Assembly (NCBI GenBank): GCA_016490735.1
Contig: JAEMWC010000371.1
Span: 132,501-196,500 of the forward strand
Source: Pachyseris speciosa
Taxonomy: Eukaryota > Cnidaria > Anthozoa > Scleractinia > Pachyseridae
Length of the DNA: 64,000 nt
Direction of reading: 5' to 3'
Shown here: piece after piece, positions 12,610-27,600 of the stretch
How positions within the stretch are numbered: the first letter of the stretch is position 1
How the letters are laid out: each line of letters opens with the position of its first letter
Notes under the pieces: generated by a model
Told to the model about the DNA's origin: nothing
Databases searched by the model: none
The model's input: only the letters and a program-made list of their open reading frames with translations
Position numbers and translations under genes: made by a program

Positions 12610-15600
12610 TGTCATCATCATCATCATCATTATCATCTTCCTTTTATTTGGCAATGCAGGTTACAAAATAATTGGCAGCCAGGCCCCGGTTCCTGGAAAG
12701 CCGATTAGCACTAACCAACAGATAAATTCCGCTAATCAAAGAATAAAATTTATCCTTCGGTCAGATTCTGTTCCACAAAGCACGATTAGCACTATACAAA
12801 GGATAAACTAATGGTTAAATTTAACACACCTAGAGAGGTGGATTAACTCACTAACCATGGGATAAAAATTTTCAAAACAAACAAAATGGTGGAATAAAAC
12901 GTTTGTTAATTTCGTGCAGGAAATAAGGGAAAACAACTTATACCCCAAATAATATGTCTTGGAGACTTTAATGACCGAGAGCTTTCAGTCCATTCAAATT
13001 CAGGAGAGTATAAATCGAATATTCAGTAGAAAATAGTAATCTAAAGTGAACAATGGCGAACCACACCAACGCCGCCTTGCACTGAGGAGGTTTTTTTTGT
13101 TCAAAAATGTACCTTTTTTCTTAAACTATGACAAAATAAGAAGGTTTGATTAATACAATTTATGACGCTGTTCTTTCCGTGAATCAGAAAACAACTAAAT
13201 GCTTTGACAGTTTGTGCACATCTTTGCTTCGCATTTTCCTGCGCATCGTCATTTTCGCACGCGTTTGCTTGTGGATAACCGGTCTGACTGGTTTATTCCG
13301 AGTTTGATTGAGGGATAGTTAATCGAAGGATAAATCTGTTTTGAGGAACGCCTTTTTATTCCCTGATTAGTTATCCAGAGATTAAGAAATTTAATCTTGA
13401 ATTGACCCTTAATTGGGGGATAGTTTAATCGGCTTTCCAGGAACCGGGGCCAGTAAGGCTGATTTGGACCTACAAATCACTAAAACAATGAAATGATATA
13501 TCCTATACTACTAAAAATACAAAATTGATCTAAAAAGAGAAAGTATCTTAAAATTTATAAAATTAACTGATAAAATGCCCTATTTAGCCTAAAATCTATA
13601 GATACCAAATAATAAAAACTCATAAGAAGTATCTAATAATAAAGTTAATCACCATTCTTATTTCTTATAATGATGCTGGGTTTTGTAATAAGCCCCCCCC
13701 CCCTCCATCTTAAATAAGCCCTCCTCTTTTTGGGACATGACATTTTGTAATTAGTCCCTCCTATTCATTCTAACCTACAAAATCCACTTCCTGTGGCCCA
13801 GTGGATTTGTTTTTAAACAAATTTACACTCAAACACATAATACTGTTTGCTGCTCTTTATTAAATAATAAAGTTTCATGGTGACCATAGTTCTTTGAGTT
13901 TAGTACAAAAACAATTTTGGGATTTGAAATAAGCCCCCCTATCTAATAAGACCCCTGTTAATAAGGCCTGAAATTAAATAAGCCCCCGGGGGCTTAATAG
14001 AGCTTTTGCGGTAACTAAATGCCTCAGTGCGGCACACATTATAATGAATTAAAGTACAAGTACAGTCATGTAGCTAAGTCATTTTGATTCACATTTTGTT
14101 TGTTTCAGTTATGAAGGCTACCATGAAGAATGTGATATCACAGTTTATTGGCTATGAACTGCAAGTAAGTAGCTGCCGACCTATAGTAATGCCCCACACA
14201 AACATAAACTAAATACAAAAGTTGTTTAAAGTGCCTGTGAAGTAAAAAAATGTTCTCTCAAATTTTTGAAGCTTCTTGTGTCTTGATTACAAAATGACAA
14301 AAGAGATTTGACAGCACCAACTAAAGCCAAATTTTTTCGTGCTCCAAAGAACCTCAAAATTCACTAAATTGTGTCCCTTGGACTGGGAATGAACCTTTGC
14401 TTGGAACAATGCTGATCACATAGGAAATTCCACGACACTTGTGTCTTCTGAAGCATTTCCTATGTCACACCTTTGTAATAAGATCTTTTGGCCATGCGCA
14501 AGATGGAGACACTTTTTGGCGCCAAATTTGAAACTTTTGGTTCAATTTATTCCGCGTTGTGAATGTTTTACTGCCTAAACACTAAATACCGGTATTAAGA
14601 ATGAGAAAATGATAAACTATTATATAGAACAAGAAATTTTTTACTTCATAGGCACTTAAACAACTGAGAGAAACTATTACAAGGAGACAGCGCTGATGCA
14701 TTATCTCCTAATCTAGGATGACGATGAGCTTGCCTCCTCACATCAAAGCAGGAAGATCAGTAGTTATACCATGCCTGTGCTTTGCCACTGGTACAAGAAA
14801 ATGACTAAGGTTTGAATTTTTAGAGTCAATTTAGAACTCAAAGAATAAGAGTGTGTCCAACTTAATTCACTAAGTCCAGATTTGGATGCCATACTTCCGT
14901 GTGTGTAATACAGGTTAAATTTGATCTCAGGTTATTTTTGATTTAACGTAGATCAAAATGAAATTCCTTTGTCTCCTAACCCTAATTATTCATGAGAAGA
15001 CAAAGGAATTTCATTATGACCTTGACTAAATAACAAAATAACCTGAGATTAAATTTAACCTGTAACATATGTATCATGTATCTTTCTTTTGATCTTGTGT
15101 TAGATGGTAGGTTTCCTTATATACCTTCAGATTTTGCAGCACTCAATAATATTTAAATCAGTTATCTGTCAGAAAAGATTTTAAGTCCTGGCCAAATGGG
15201 AAATGTTAATTGGTGACCAAACATCATCAAATATTGTTTGAGTCCAAACATGTTGATGTTTTGAAGCCCAGGCCAAATGGCTATCAAACATGGTCAAGCA
15301 AGAACAAACAAGGTGGCCAAATGGTAATATGTTTGGTCAATGTTTGATGATGTTAGGTTGCCAAACATTTTCCTGTTTAGCCAGGGCTTTAGACACCATA
15401 ACATTACCATACAACTATGTGCTATTTAAGCCGCTGTTACACGTTGAAACTTTTAGCGGAAACTTATGTGCAACGGCGATGAGAGACCAAGTGAGACCAG
15501 TTTCACAAAATGGTGTTACACAGTGAAACTCTTGTTTTTATCACCATTGCGATCATTGTGATTGTTGCAGAAGTAGAAAGCAGTTCTACTTTTCGTGAAA

Positions 15601-18600
15601 CTTGTCTCGCAACGGAAGTTTGAAAAAGTTTCATGAAACTGACTATGTTACATGGTGCAACGCCTGCTGAAAATTGTTTTGTAGCGCTGTGACACACAAG
15701 TTTCAGGTAAAAGTTTCAACATGTAACAGAAACAGAAACAGAAATAAGGGAAAAGAAATTCATCGGTAATTTTTTCCGAGTGTAAATGATCATCCCCCCC
15801 CCCCCCCCCACCAACTACATAGTTATATTGATTGTGATGAAGAGCAAAAATTTAGGTCATTAATAAAGTTGCTTTGGACATTAATTGTGTCATCTCCATC
15901 TGTCTGAGTGTCAGTCTCTACTTTTATTTGACTATAACAGTGATTGAAAACGGCTTACAATGCAAAGAATTCACAAAAACCCACTCTCGACAACTTCGAG
16001 TCAGTCTCAATGTTACATGTGTAACTTCAATCAGCCTCAGCAGTGGCCTCTGATTCACTGCTGTTAGCTTCCAGAAGAGTCAATGTCACAAACATCTGCA
16101 AGGTTCAAGCCATGATCTGCATTTCACTTTTTAGAAGTAACATGTGTTCATTGCTTGTACTTCTTTCTCTTCCGTTGATTTACCCTTCTCACAGATATCA
16201 AGCCATTTGAATTCGGATTTCCACTTCAAAAGAGTGCTACGCCTTGGGAGATTGCTCGCCATGGCTCAAATCCCTTGTGCTTTAGTGCAACACCCTTCAT
16301 ACATCAATTTTGAAACCCCCTCTATTGAACATGGTAAATGAGTATCTACATTACACACTACACAGCGGTTATAGTCACGTGCACTCTCGTTGTTCGAAGA
16401 CGCAGCCATTATGGATAACTTCGATATTACAGTGGACTTTATCAACGACCAACATCTCGATTTATTATAAAAATGGGAGGAAATGGAATGTCAGCTGCTA
16501 GAAACATTAGCAAATTTACCTGCAGATGACTCCCTGCTCCAAGAGCTCTCATCTGTCTTAGAATGTTATCTTGTATTGGAGACAGATATTGTGAGCATTC
16601 TGGTGAACCTGGACAAATTTGAGGAGGAAGTGACTTTAAGAGAGACTGCATATTTTCCAGTTACAATGGCTCTTTTAAGAGCCACTTGTTACACACATAA
16701 AAGCTTTGTCCAATAACGTTTTTATTTTACTCTAGTGAAATTTTATGATTTAATTTTTTTTGCTCGGACAAATTTGATCGGTAATTACTGATCACCGGCC
16801 GTTATTTCCATCTCTGATGTAACAGTGGTCCATCTCTGATGTAACAGTGGCTTTAGTGCGACACATGAGTGGTGTAGCATCTTAACAAGGCCTTATCGTA
16901 ACACATGGGACCATTCTCATTGGTCAAATTCAGGCCTCCTCCCAAGGTTATCTGGCTTAGTTAGATCACACTTAGTGCTTATTGTTCACACTTAGCCCAT
17001 CATTAACATACAAACAACAATAACTGCTTTGGATTGATTGCATGTACCTGCATGTAGTGAATATAAAATAATTTATGGCCCTGAGTAGTCTTTCACGGGG
17101 ATAACACTATCCAATCAGAATTTAAGGTTAGTTACCAAAAAACTACTAAACATGAATGTGATTCTGGATTTGTTATAAAATAGTAAAAAGTTCCCTAAAC
17201 TAAAACATATGTGAACATTTTATAAATAGTTCCCCTGTGGCACTGTTAAACTACTGGTATCTTACTTTTAGCATGATGACTCAAAAAGAAGATGCAGCTC
17301 ACAGCAGTTTCAACATTCAGGTAAATTCAATTTTCCTTGTTGCTTCACAGGCAGACCACCCTATGTTGTGTGGTATTGTGTTACAATCGATCTATGGCGT
17401 GTATAGAAGGAATATAGATAAACATTAAACTAAAATGCTTCGTTTTACTATAAAATATAAAGTTTACATTAGATGGTTCAATAAAAGTTCAGTTTACTGA
17501 ACTAACTAACTGAGTCTTGAGTCTTATTTTTTGGCCGTTCTGAGCTGTTTAAGTGGTTATTTGAGAGATCATTTAGCGACCGAAGAGAGGAGAAGGGTGA
17601 AGAGAGAGAAGAGAGGAGAGAAGACATCCAGCAGCCACCACCTAGTCCAGTTCAAGCTCAAATTGACACCCAAACCGTCAAAATTAATTCTCACCTCAAA
17701 AACACTGGCATCCAATCGACAAGATATTTCTTCATGCCTGCGCCGAATTACAGCTTCTACCTTCCAAAACTTTCAGAGAAAAGCGATTCTAAAGTCCAAA
17801 AAGTAGCTTTCTCAACGTGATTGGTGCCAGATTCTCAACCAAAGGAATTTGAGGAATGTATGTCAATTTGAATCAACCAATCAACATATCACGACCATTG
17901 GTTGCTTTACTCCAGGTTATTTTTGATCTTCCATTTGTTCTTTATTGAGCAGTGATGCTTGTTTCTGAATTTTTAGATCATCCTCCTTTGGTCATCATCT
18001 TTGAGGACTTCGAAGGTTTCCCTCCGGCTGTTGTTCAAAATTTTGTAGCAATTTGCAGGTAACATTGAATTAAGCGAGAGACTTTATCTGACTGGAGCAG
18101 AAATAGAAGATTATAGTAACTAGGGTGCTGTTATGAAGTGTTTTCAGTAAATTGTCTTACAGTAGCTAAACATTGTGTATTGTGGCCTCAAAGCTTGTCT
18201 AACAAGTTGTGAAAAACATGTTGCACTACATGACACTTGGAAGAACTTGTTGCTTCACTGCCAAATTTTTTAGGACTTAAATTGTACAGGGTATGAGGTT
18301 TCTAATTCCAGCAGTGGCATCATTCCAATGTGTTAAATGGTTTAGCTAAAATTTTATGAGGTACTCTTGTTTTGAAAGTTTGTTTATCATCCCTAATGCT
18401 GCTGCCATTAACTATTTTCGGTCACAGTGAGACAAGTTGTGAGAAGAAAGAAGAAAGAAACTCAATTATTTATACATGGTTACAATTTTAAAGCTACAAG
18501 CTTGTGGGGATGTGTGGGAGAAATGTTGGTTTTTGAGGAGAGGGTAAAACCGGAGTACCCGGAGAAAAACCTCTTGGAGCAGAGTAGAGAACCAACAAAC

Positions 18601-21600
18601 TGAGCCCACTTATGATGCTGAGTATGGGAATCAAACCCAGGACACATTGGTGGAAGGGGAGCGCTCACACCACTACGCCAACCCTGCTCCCCTGTAATAC
18701 TGCCTAAAAGAAAGGAATAATAAAAAAACTTCAACATCTAGTCAAAAATGTTTTTAAATTTGCAATGTTAACTTCTTTTCAGCCAATATTTGAGTGATCT
18801 TCCGCTGGTATTGGTTTTTGGAATTGCAACAGCTGTGACAACCATTCACAGAGTTCTACCACATGCTGTTTCCAGCCTGTTGTCCATTCAGAGATTTCAG
18901 TCTCAGCCTTCTCACATTTGTGTCCTGGAAATCATTAACAAGGTTTGTGATACTTTCTTACCAAGTTGTGATATCTTTCCGATCGATCTGCCAATAAGCA
19001 TAGCACGTGCAAGGCTTCAAACCTTTTCTTGAATTTGGCAAACCTTTTCACACAGACAAGCTCTACTGGATTAAAATCTTCACAAAGGCATGTGCAGGAA
19101 AATTTGTTCAGGTCGATCAAAGTGGATTGTTGAACCTTGAGTGCTCACTTGGGTCAGGTAGTGGAAGGTTTTGCACAAAAACAACCGTATGCAAATTTGT
19201 GAATTTTCGTCATTAAATACATAAATGATGCCACATACTGTCTATTGTACATTGACCAATGAAACAATGCCATGTCTTCCAATTGTGCATTTTGTTGAAC
19301 AGGAAAAAAAGACCGGAACCTGACATGATTTATAACTCGGTATACCTATATACATGTAGGTATAAAAAGTAAATCTCCAAAGCCTATAATGCTTCCCTTG
19401 ACACAGCAATTAGGAATGAACTAAACTTTTAAAGCACACCTAACACTAAACTATTGTTTTGCCAAAATAAATCTTTGCACCTGTTTGAAGTGCATTGTGC
19501 CTTTTTTTTACCAAATCTTGACTAGTTATATCTTGACTAAAAATCACAAAAATCTGGCCATCGTCTGTCCCACAACCGAGCTAATGAGGGGCTTGGGTCC
19601 ATTCTCAGTTTGACGTCACAAACTGATTTACATCACATTAAGTCTTTGTAAACGTGCATGCAAAGCAGTTTGTTTCGTCAAATTGAGAATAGAGCCACGC
19701 CCCTTCTGTCTCGGTCGTGTGCCCAATGATCCTTCATTTTTTGTGTGTTTTAAAGCCAATAAAAAAGTCAAAAAACTGGAATAAAGGCAAAATGTTATTG
19801 GGACAAAACTGGTGCAAAGATTTATTTTAGAGAAAAAAAATGGTGTTACATGCACTAAACTTAGGATTTAGGATTTGGATTTCTGGGTGATGCCATCTTA
19901 CCGTAGATGCACATACTTCCCACTTCTTCTCTTTTGTCTTTTGTAACTTAAACTCACCTTCCTTGGCATTCACCTTGACAGTTGTTTAAACACCTTCTGA
20001 TCAAGATGCATCAGCGCAAACCATTTGCTAATGTCATTGTTAATCTGCCTTTCACAAGGTGCTGATGACTGCCCAGTTTCCATTCAAGCTTGGTGGAAGA
20101 GTGTTGAGATTCCTTTATGAGAATTTTCTCTACTATGATTTCTCATTACAAAACTTTGCCAGAGGACTTCAGGTATCATTGGTTCCTACTTAGTATACTA
20201 AACAATTCTGTAGGGTATGTGTTTTGACATGTTTAATTCTTAGCAAATCAATATTCATGCAATACTTATTAATTATAATTATGCAATCCAGATTAATTTA
20301 AGGTGCTCAAAATGGTTTCGCTATTTTTGAACACCAATTCTCTGATGAATTGATACTCCCACAATTTTTCGTTTGTTTTCTTGAAATTGTATCCAAAAAT
20401 TTCCCAATTATAATTTCTCAACAAGTTGTGATCATTTTTTGACATGTTACATTACCATAGCAATGGGAGAGCCTCTTAGAAACACCCTTAATTTTGGATT
20501 AATGTCCCTGTAACTCAAAAACGAGTTGGTGACCCCTATTTTTATTATTGAATTGCAATCAGCATATCCAGTTTCATCTTTCTGCAAAGTTTTCAAAAAA
20601 TCTGTACATTTGGTTCAGAGCCACCTTAATTTGTTGATAATTTAAAGTGGCTCAATAATAAAAAAACGGGTCAACTGACTTGTTTTTTTGAGTCACAGGC
20701 ACATAAAGCCAAAATTAAGGGGTTTCTAAGAGGCTGTACTGTTGCTATGGTAACCTTATATGTCAAAAAAATGATCGCAACTTGTTGAGAAATAATTGGG
20801 GAAGTTTTTGATACCATGTTAAAAAAAAAAATGAAAAACAAGACGCTCTATGAGCGTTCACTCGGGATACTTTTGTGCTGCAGAAGCCGGACAAACGCTT
20901 TTTGATTCTCGAAAACTATCCGGCTAGTGGTTTGCTTTTGGGTTCACATAAGGCCTTTTTGTTCACTTACGAGCAAACCTCGATAAACTGTTTTGAGAGT
21001 TGCCATCCATATTCGTTGTCAGCTGTCGTTGTTTACTTCTAAATTAAGTGGCAACATCTGAAGTTTTCTTTGGCTCTCTCAAAACATTTTTTCTCTCTGC
21101 TAAGCTTGGAAACATTTGCATAGACACTTCTCTTAACATATTGGAAATTCAAAACTCAAAAACACAAGGTGAATCGTTTCCATGTATGTGACATGTTTCT
21201 CAGAAATCCAGATGTCATGCATTGTAAAAAAAGACTCGAAATTCAAACTGCTCTATTTTCAAAACAAAGCGTGTTACTTGGCTTAAAACAGGCCAGCAGA
21301 TATATCCTTAAAATGTCATTAACCTGATGAAGGTAAAAATCTAAATGTTTAATTTTAGTTTTATCCTGACGTCACGTGAAAACCAAAAATTCGCAAACTT
21401 GTCTCTAAATATAGAACTGTCACAGCTATCGAAGTTCGACGAGTTGTGATATTACATCAAAACAACTTTGTGATTTTCTAAATATAGAACTGTCACAACG
21501 TTCTAATGCGAGTCGATACTCACAGTACGTGCGAGGCTTCCAACCTTGTCTGAAATTCGGCAAACCTTTTCACGCGGACAGTCTGTAGTGTATTAAATTC

Positions 21601-24600
21601 TAGCTTCACAACTTTACAAAGATATAATAACAATAATCACTTTATTAAAGTCTCAAATCGTTCTAGCCGAGCACAGATGCTCTACTAATTGAGGAGACTA
21701 AATCAAATCAACGCTAAATCAAATCAAACCAAATCAAATGTTGGTTTTTGGTGAGAGGGGAAAACTGGAGTACCCGTAGAAAAACCTCTCGGAGCAGAGT
21801 AGAGAACCAACAAACTGAGCCCACTTATGACGCCGAGTCCGGGAATTGAACCCGGGACACATTGGTGGATGGCGAGCGCTCTCACCACTGTGCCAACCCT
21901 GCTCCCCTGTGCAGGAAAATTTGTTCCGTCGGTCGAAGTGGATTGTTTAACCTTGAGTGTTCACTTGCGGTCACATATTAAATGGAACGTATCACATTAC
22001 GAAAACAACTTTGTGCAAATCTGTAATTTTTCTAAATATAGAACTGTCACAGCATTTGAATTCGACATGTGATATCGATTAGCTGATAAGCACTACACGT
22101 GCGAGGTTTCCAACTTTTTCTTAAAACTCGGCAAACCTTTTCACTTGGACAGGCTGTGCTGTATTAAAATATCTAACTTCACAACTCAAACAGGATGAAT
22201 TTACATAACTTCAAACAACCGTCGCGTGATGTTAGCCTTTCGACCTTTGGACTATGTGGTTTGCTTTAACCAATGAACACACGGCCACATGCCTGCTATT
22301 GTGCATTGGTCAATTACAGTCAAGTCAGGTCAAGCGTACCCCCCTAGATTACATTAATGAGTTGATTATTTGAACATTGAACCCGTTAGTCGTTTCGAAT
22401 ATTGCAATCATTTTTTAAATATCCGAATCAAACTTCGATTGCTGATTGGACTAAGCGAACAAAAGATGCTCCTTATATGGGAAATCGAAGCATCCAACAT
22501 GGTGTCCAACGGTGAGTGGAAGTGATAGGTGAAAAACAGTATTGTAAATGTTATTAACGAGCAGTTTTTTTTTGCTTTCTACATCCCATAGAGCTTGTAG
22601 AAGTCTTATTCGTGATAAAAGGATTTCAGGCGAAGTTCTAGCAAGTCTTCTCGTCAATATTTTTGGTTGTTTACAACGCTGTATGCTATCAACTGTGTTT
22701 AATTTCGCTCCATACAAATTTATTATTTTTAGGATTCCTCGGAAAGAACAATGTTATTGAATTAAAAGGTGTGCTCTATTAAAAGAGTTGACAGAATTAA
22801 AGTCTCGTTGGTTGAACACGTTTTTCTAACACATTTATGGACAGAGTCCAATCAGCAATTGAAGTTTGATTCAAATATTTCAAAAATGATTGCATTATTC
22901 GAAACGACTAACGGATTCAATGTCCAAATAATCAACTCATTAATGTACTCTAGGGATGTACGCTTGACCTGACTTGACTGTAAAACACCGGAACGTAATT
23001 GTATTGTGCATTTTGCTGCACAGGAAAAAAAAAAAGACTGAAATCTAACACATTTTTTAACTTGGTATACTTACAGTATCCCGAGTAATTATGGGAGTAT
23101 CGATCCATGAAAGAGTTGGTGCTTAAAAATAAAATCATTTTGAGCCATGTTGAAGAAAGTTACTGCATGTTGCGGATTGTACTGCTGTATGGTCATTTTG
23201 AACAGCTTGGCTAATTTTAGCTCAATGCAAAGTGGCTCCATTTTTCTTTCAGTTTTGTTTAATGGAACACTTCTTTGAGAGTCCTTTGAGTGTGCTTTGC
23301 TGTATTTCTTTGGAGAAAAGAAAGGATATGCTAGATAAATTAAGCCACAAGCAAGTTGAGATGTGCAGAAAAACGATGTCTTTCCGTAGGTGAGAGATAT
23401 GTCTGTCAGTGCAAAATGCTATCATACTTTTGGCCACTTACTGTATAGGAAAAAAACGAGTACTTAGGCAACCAAACCTCATCTTTAGTTCATGTCCATA
23501 ATGTGGGCACTTTAATAATAATGATGATGATGCTGATGATATCTTTATTTCAACTGATGAAATTGGTCAGTCAGTCACAAGATTGGCTGACAAGTATCAG
23601 CCAGTGACTTGGTCCCAGTGAAGGTCACGCATGTTATCTCCACCCTCATAACTTTGACATCCTGACTTAATATCAGCATTTGGCTTGTCTACTCATTATC
23701 TAAAGTAGACAAATCTCCTCTAGACATCATCTTGATTGACCTCTAATCATGCTGGACATGAACGCTGTAGTCTTGGTTGTTTTTGAAATTTATTTGAAAA
23801 ATAAAAGAAAAACTATTGTAAGCCAAAAATTACTGGTTAATACTGTGCCTAGGCAGCTCCCACATCATGTCTTCTCAAATGATTTTTTCCAACTACTGTA
23901 GATATGTTGAAGGCCAGCCACCTGCAAAGCAACTTGAGCTTTTACTAGAGGACTCTGTCACAAAGGTTAGCTCCATCATATTCTCCAACCACGATTTGTG
24001 AGCTGACATGTGGTTGTTTTGTTTTTATATGAACATCATTGCCTTTTTGTTGTCTTGCATCATTTTACTGTGTATTGAGAGAGTCAGTCAGTTTTCCTGG
24101 TCACAGAGTGGTGCATAACGGCTCTTACTAGGGTTCCAATAACAGAGGCTCTAGGGTCAGATAGTCAGCTGAACCCAACCTCCACCAGACCCTGGAAGGA
24201 AAAAACAAACACCTGCGAAGAAGACTAAGAAGACTGTGGATCAACTAAAATCCTGTTTCAATCTGCACATGGTTTTGCTAAGCATGGTCACCCTTACATT
24301 GACCAAGATCTTGGGAAAGAACTTAGGCTACTGAGATGCGCTGTGGGCTTGTCGATTTCTTAAGGTAGCTAGCGTGGTGGCTAGTGATACCCCGTTTTAG
24401 GATCGAGAACCTCAAAAACCATACCCTAACCCGTGGCACATACCTATATAGCCCATATGTGGGAGTACCCACTGTGGGGATCACCTGAACTAAGACCGAT
24501 GTTGAGTAGCGTGGTCCTTAACCAATAATTTTAAAACCCTGGGTTTTGGTCCAGTGTGGGTTCTAATTTTGAACCTGCGACCTTCTGCTCAGAGTCTCAG

Positions 24601-27600
24601 TTTTCCACCAACTGACGTTAAACCTCATTAATTTACATCTTACAGGATGCGATAGACAAGTTGCTAGATGATCTTGACCGGTACCATTGGTGCTTCTTTC
24701 CAGTGTTGCAATGTCTGCACATTGTCACCAACAATCTACCAAGACATCCTTTAGGAAAAAAGGTTAGCTACCAGTATGTTGACACAATCAGTGGATGGAT
24801 GTCTTGGAATGTAAACTTCTTCTGTGTTACATTGGGATTAATACTTGATGGACCTGATAAGGAAAGTAGGGCTGTGGGCAGTCTACAGGGTTCTTTCACT
24901 TGGTGCTGAGGCTTTTGTTTCTTTGTCACAAGAATCTCAAAATTCCAGTTCAATCTACTCCTCATTTTGGTAATGACTTGTCCGTCTGTTCAGGAAGGCA
25001 GCTTGGGAGGCCAAAGAAGGGTAGAAGGAAATCAGTAAATTCTAGAGTACAGGCTGGTCTCAGTAACAAATTGCTGCCTCTAGTTGGTAGGTAGCAAGGC
25101 ATTTTCAGTTGACACAGGTTGTCCATAGGTTATAATGTGAGATCTAGTCAATGTTGTTTAACAGCATTCCCTATTCCCTAACAGTGCTATATTTCCTTAC
25201 AGTTAAGATTTCATATCAGGTATATAGTTTACATCTATTAGTTTCTCATGACTGAAAGTAACTGCTTGTCCCTGACAGCCCTATGATGTTTATGAAAGCA
25301 GCCTCTCGAGCAACATCTATGAAAAGGAAGAGTATAAGGAGGCAATGTCTTTGCTGAGGTATTTAAACCAGAATTTCTGTGTTGATAAATAGCTGTAGAA
25401 GAAGGATAAAATACTGTTAACTAATAAGTCAAATCATGGGACTCAGCACTTCTTGGGGGCTCAAAGTTTCCAGTCTTCCAGAATACGGTCTGCAAACATG
25501 GAGCCCCAGTGTCAACATGTCTGGTACTCCCCCAACTATTTACCTGCCAACTCTCATGCGCTATGCATGAGTCTCACGTGTGTGGACCAAAGACGTCAAT
25601 CTCACGCATTGAGGACAATTTCTCATGCCTGACTTAGAAATCTGGATGACTTGTTCTTTAACACATTAACAACAAAAATTCAATTCAATATTCCCTGTAA
25701 ATGTTCTAACAAACAACGTTTAATGTCGAGTTTGAGCCCTAACTGTATCAGAATGCGCTAAAATGTTGCATTTCAGTTTGCATTTGAGGAAATGGAAATG
25801 AACTTGAGTCTTGAGATCACCCCGCATTGGAAGTGTTCGGAAGTCATTGGAACATCTTCAGACATGTTCTGTAGCGTTCAGAAGTCTTTGAGAAATTGTA
25901 GGAAATTGCCAGAATATTTTTGGAAATTTCAAGTCACGAGGAGATGAAAAGTTCACATATTTGACTCAGAAAAAGTTATACAACTATTGTCCAAAGTTTT
26001 GGAGAAGGTGCTAGTTGGGAGAATTTGTTTAAACAAGGCATTTCATGGTGATGATTTTTCTTATTCTCATGACTCATATTTTTGACAAACTATAGTGATG
26101 TTGTAAGGAGAAATTAGATGTTGGTCAGTTGGGGTTTAAGGGTTGACCTACTTTATGTATCACCCTGTTTTTCAATTACCCCCACTACAAAGTGTTAGTG
26201 GTTTTCCTGTTAGTTACGTTACATTGGAATAACAGTAACTGTATTGAGAAAACATGAAGAAATCTATACAAACACCTACAGAAAAGCTGTTAACCCTCTG
26301 AAGCAACTGAACACTGAAGTCTTTATTATTTGTAGAGTTTATTCAAGAGATGAGCTTCTTCCCCTTCTTCAGAAATGTGTTGATGTCCTGGTATTATCTT
26401 TAAATGGCACTGAATCCAAAAGGTAAGCAGTGGCTTTAAAATTGCATTTTTAGTTTTATGCTTGTTCTACCTTTTGCTTGGTCAAAGCAGTGATCATGAA
26501 TTCAAAGCAAGTATTTTACTGACTTGTCGTTTTGTCTTGTTTTGTTTTTCTTTTAAGATATTGCCAAGAGCTAAAGAAATCAAGAGATGCTATTGCAGGT
26601 CTTCTTCACCAGTTTGAAGATCTTAGTGGTATAGTACTTGTCAATTTTGGTTATCTTTGCATGAGCACTTGGGTCTGGTTTGTTCAGGTGATTATTCAAT
26701 ATGATCCAGGTTAAGGTAGGGGTACACGTGAATTTGAGTGAAATTTTAAAGAGTTTAAAGAAGGGATTGAAATGTGGAAAAAAAACCCCAGACAGTTCAC
26801 ACCCCTAGAAGGGCACTCCAGGTTGGTGGGAAACTGTTTATGTCCATCTACTAATTTTGAACTTCAAATTCCAATTTTTTACCTTCATTAAATCTTCAAT
26901 ATTTCCCATTTCCCTAAATTTAATTTTAATCCTTTGAGATAGGTCATAAATATTATTACATCTCTTCCCAAATATGCCCAAAAATCACCAAACAATTCAC
27001 AAAATGTACCACAACATCTATAGCTTTGTGAAATGAGCATAGAGGTCATACCCCATTTTAAGCAAAGAAAACATGGTGTTCGGGTGGGATCAACTGTAAA
27101 CTCCAAATTACAAAACTTTGTTAACCTTGCCAAAAGATCCGAGGCAGCTGGATGAGAATTGAGAATTTTACAAACTGCAAAAATTATGAACTGATCAAGA
27201 AAAGCAACTCCAGTTAGTAACCTTGTGCTTGTTACTTACAGGGATTCAAGAGACTCAAGAACAGTCATCAAGTTCATCTCAAAAGGAGGCACTGTCAAAT
27301 GTTGCAAACAGATTTGAACTGCAAGAGGTGTGTCTGGCCACATTGCTCTATGATCCTTATGTTGAGATAGTAGTGTAATCTCACCAGTCTCTGTAAAATC
27401 ACTTTGCCCTCAAGTTATCTATTAATTAAATGTATTTAATCTGCTTGTATATGTTCTACTTCAATTATCCTTGGTTCAATTTTTATTTTCCTTTGTTATT
27501 GTGTCTGGTAATCTATGATAATGAGTACAAAACAAATGAAAAAAAAAATGAACCACAACATTATTAAAAATATAATTTGCACGTATTTGTACAAATTTGC

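Noticed and set aside
12557..12811. 84-codon frame starting MDVIIIIII
   Set aside because: It is the translation of a (CAT)n microsatellite and the edge of a MITE.
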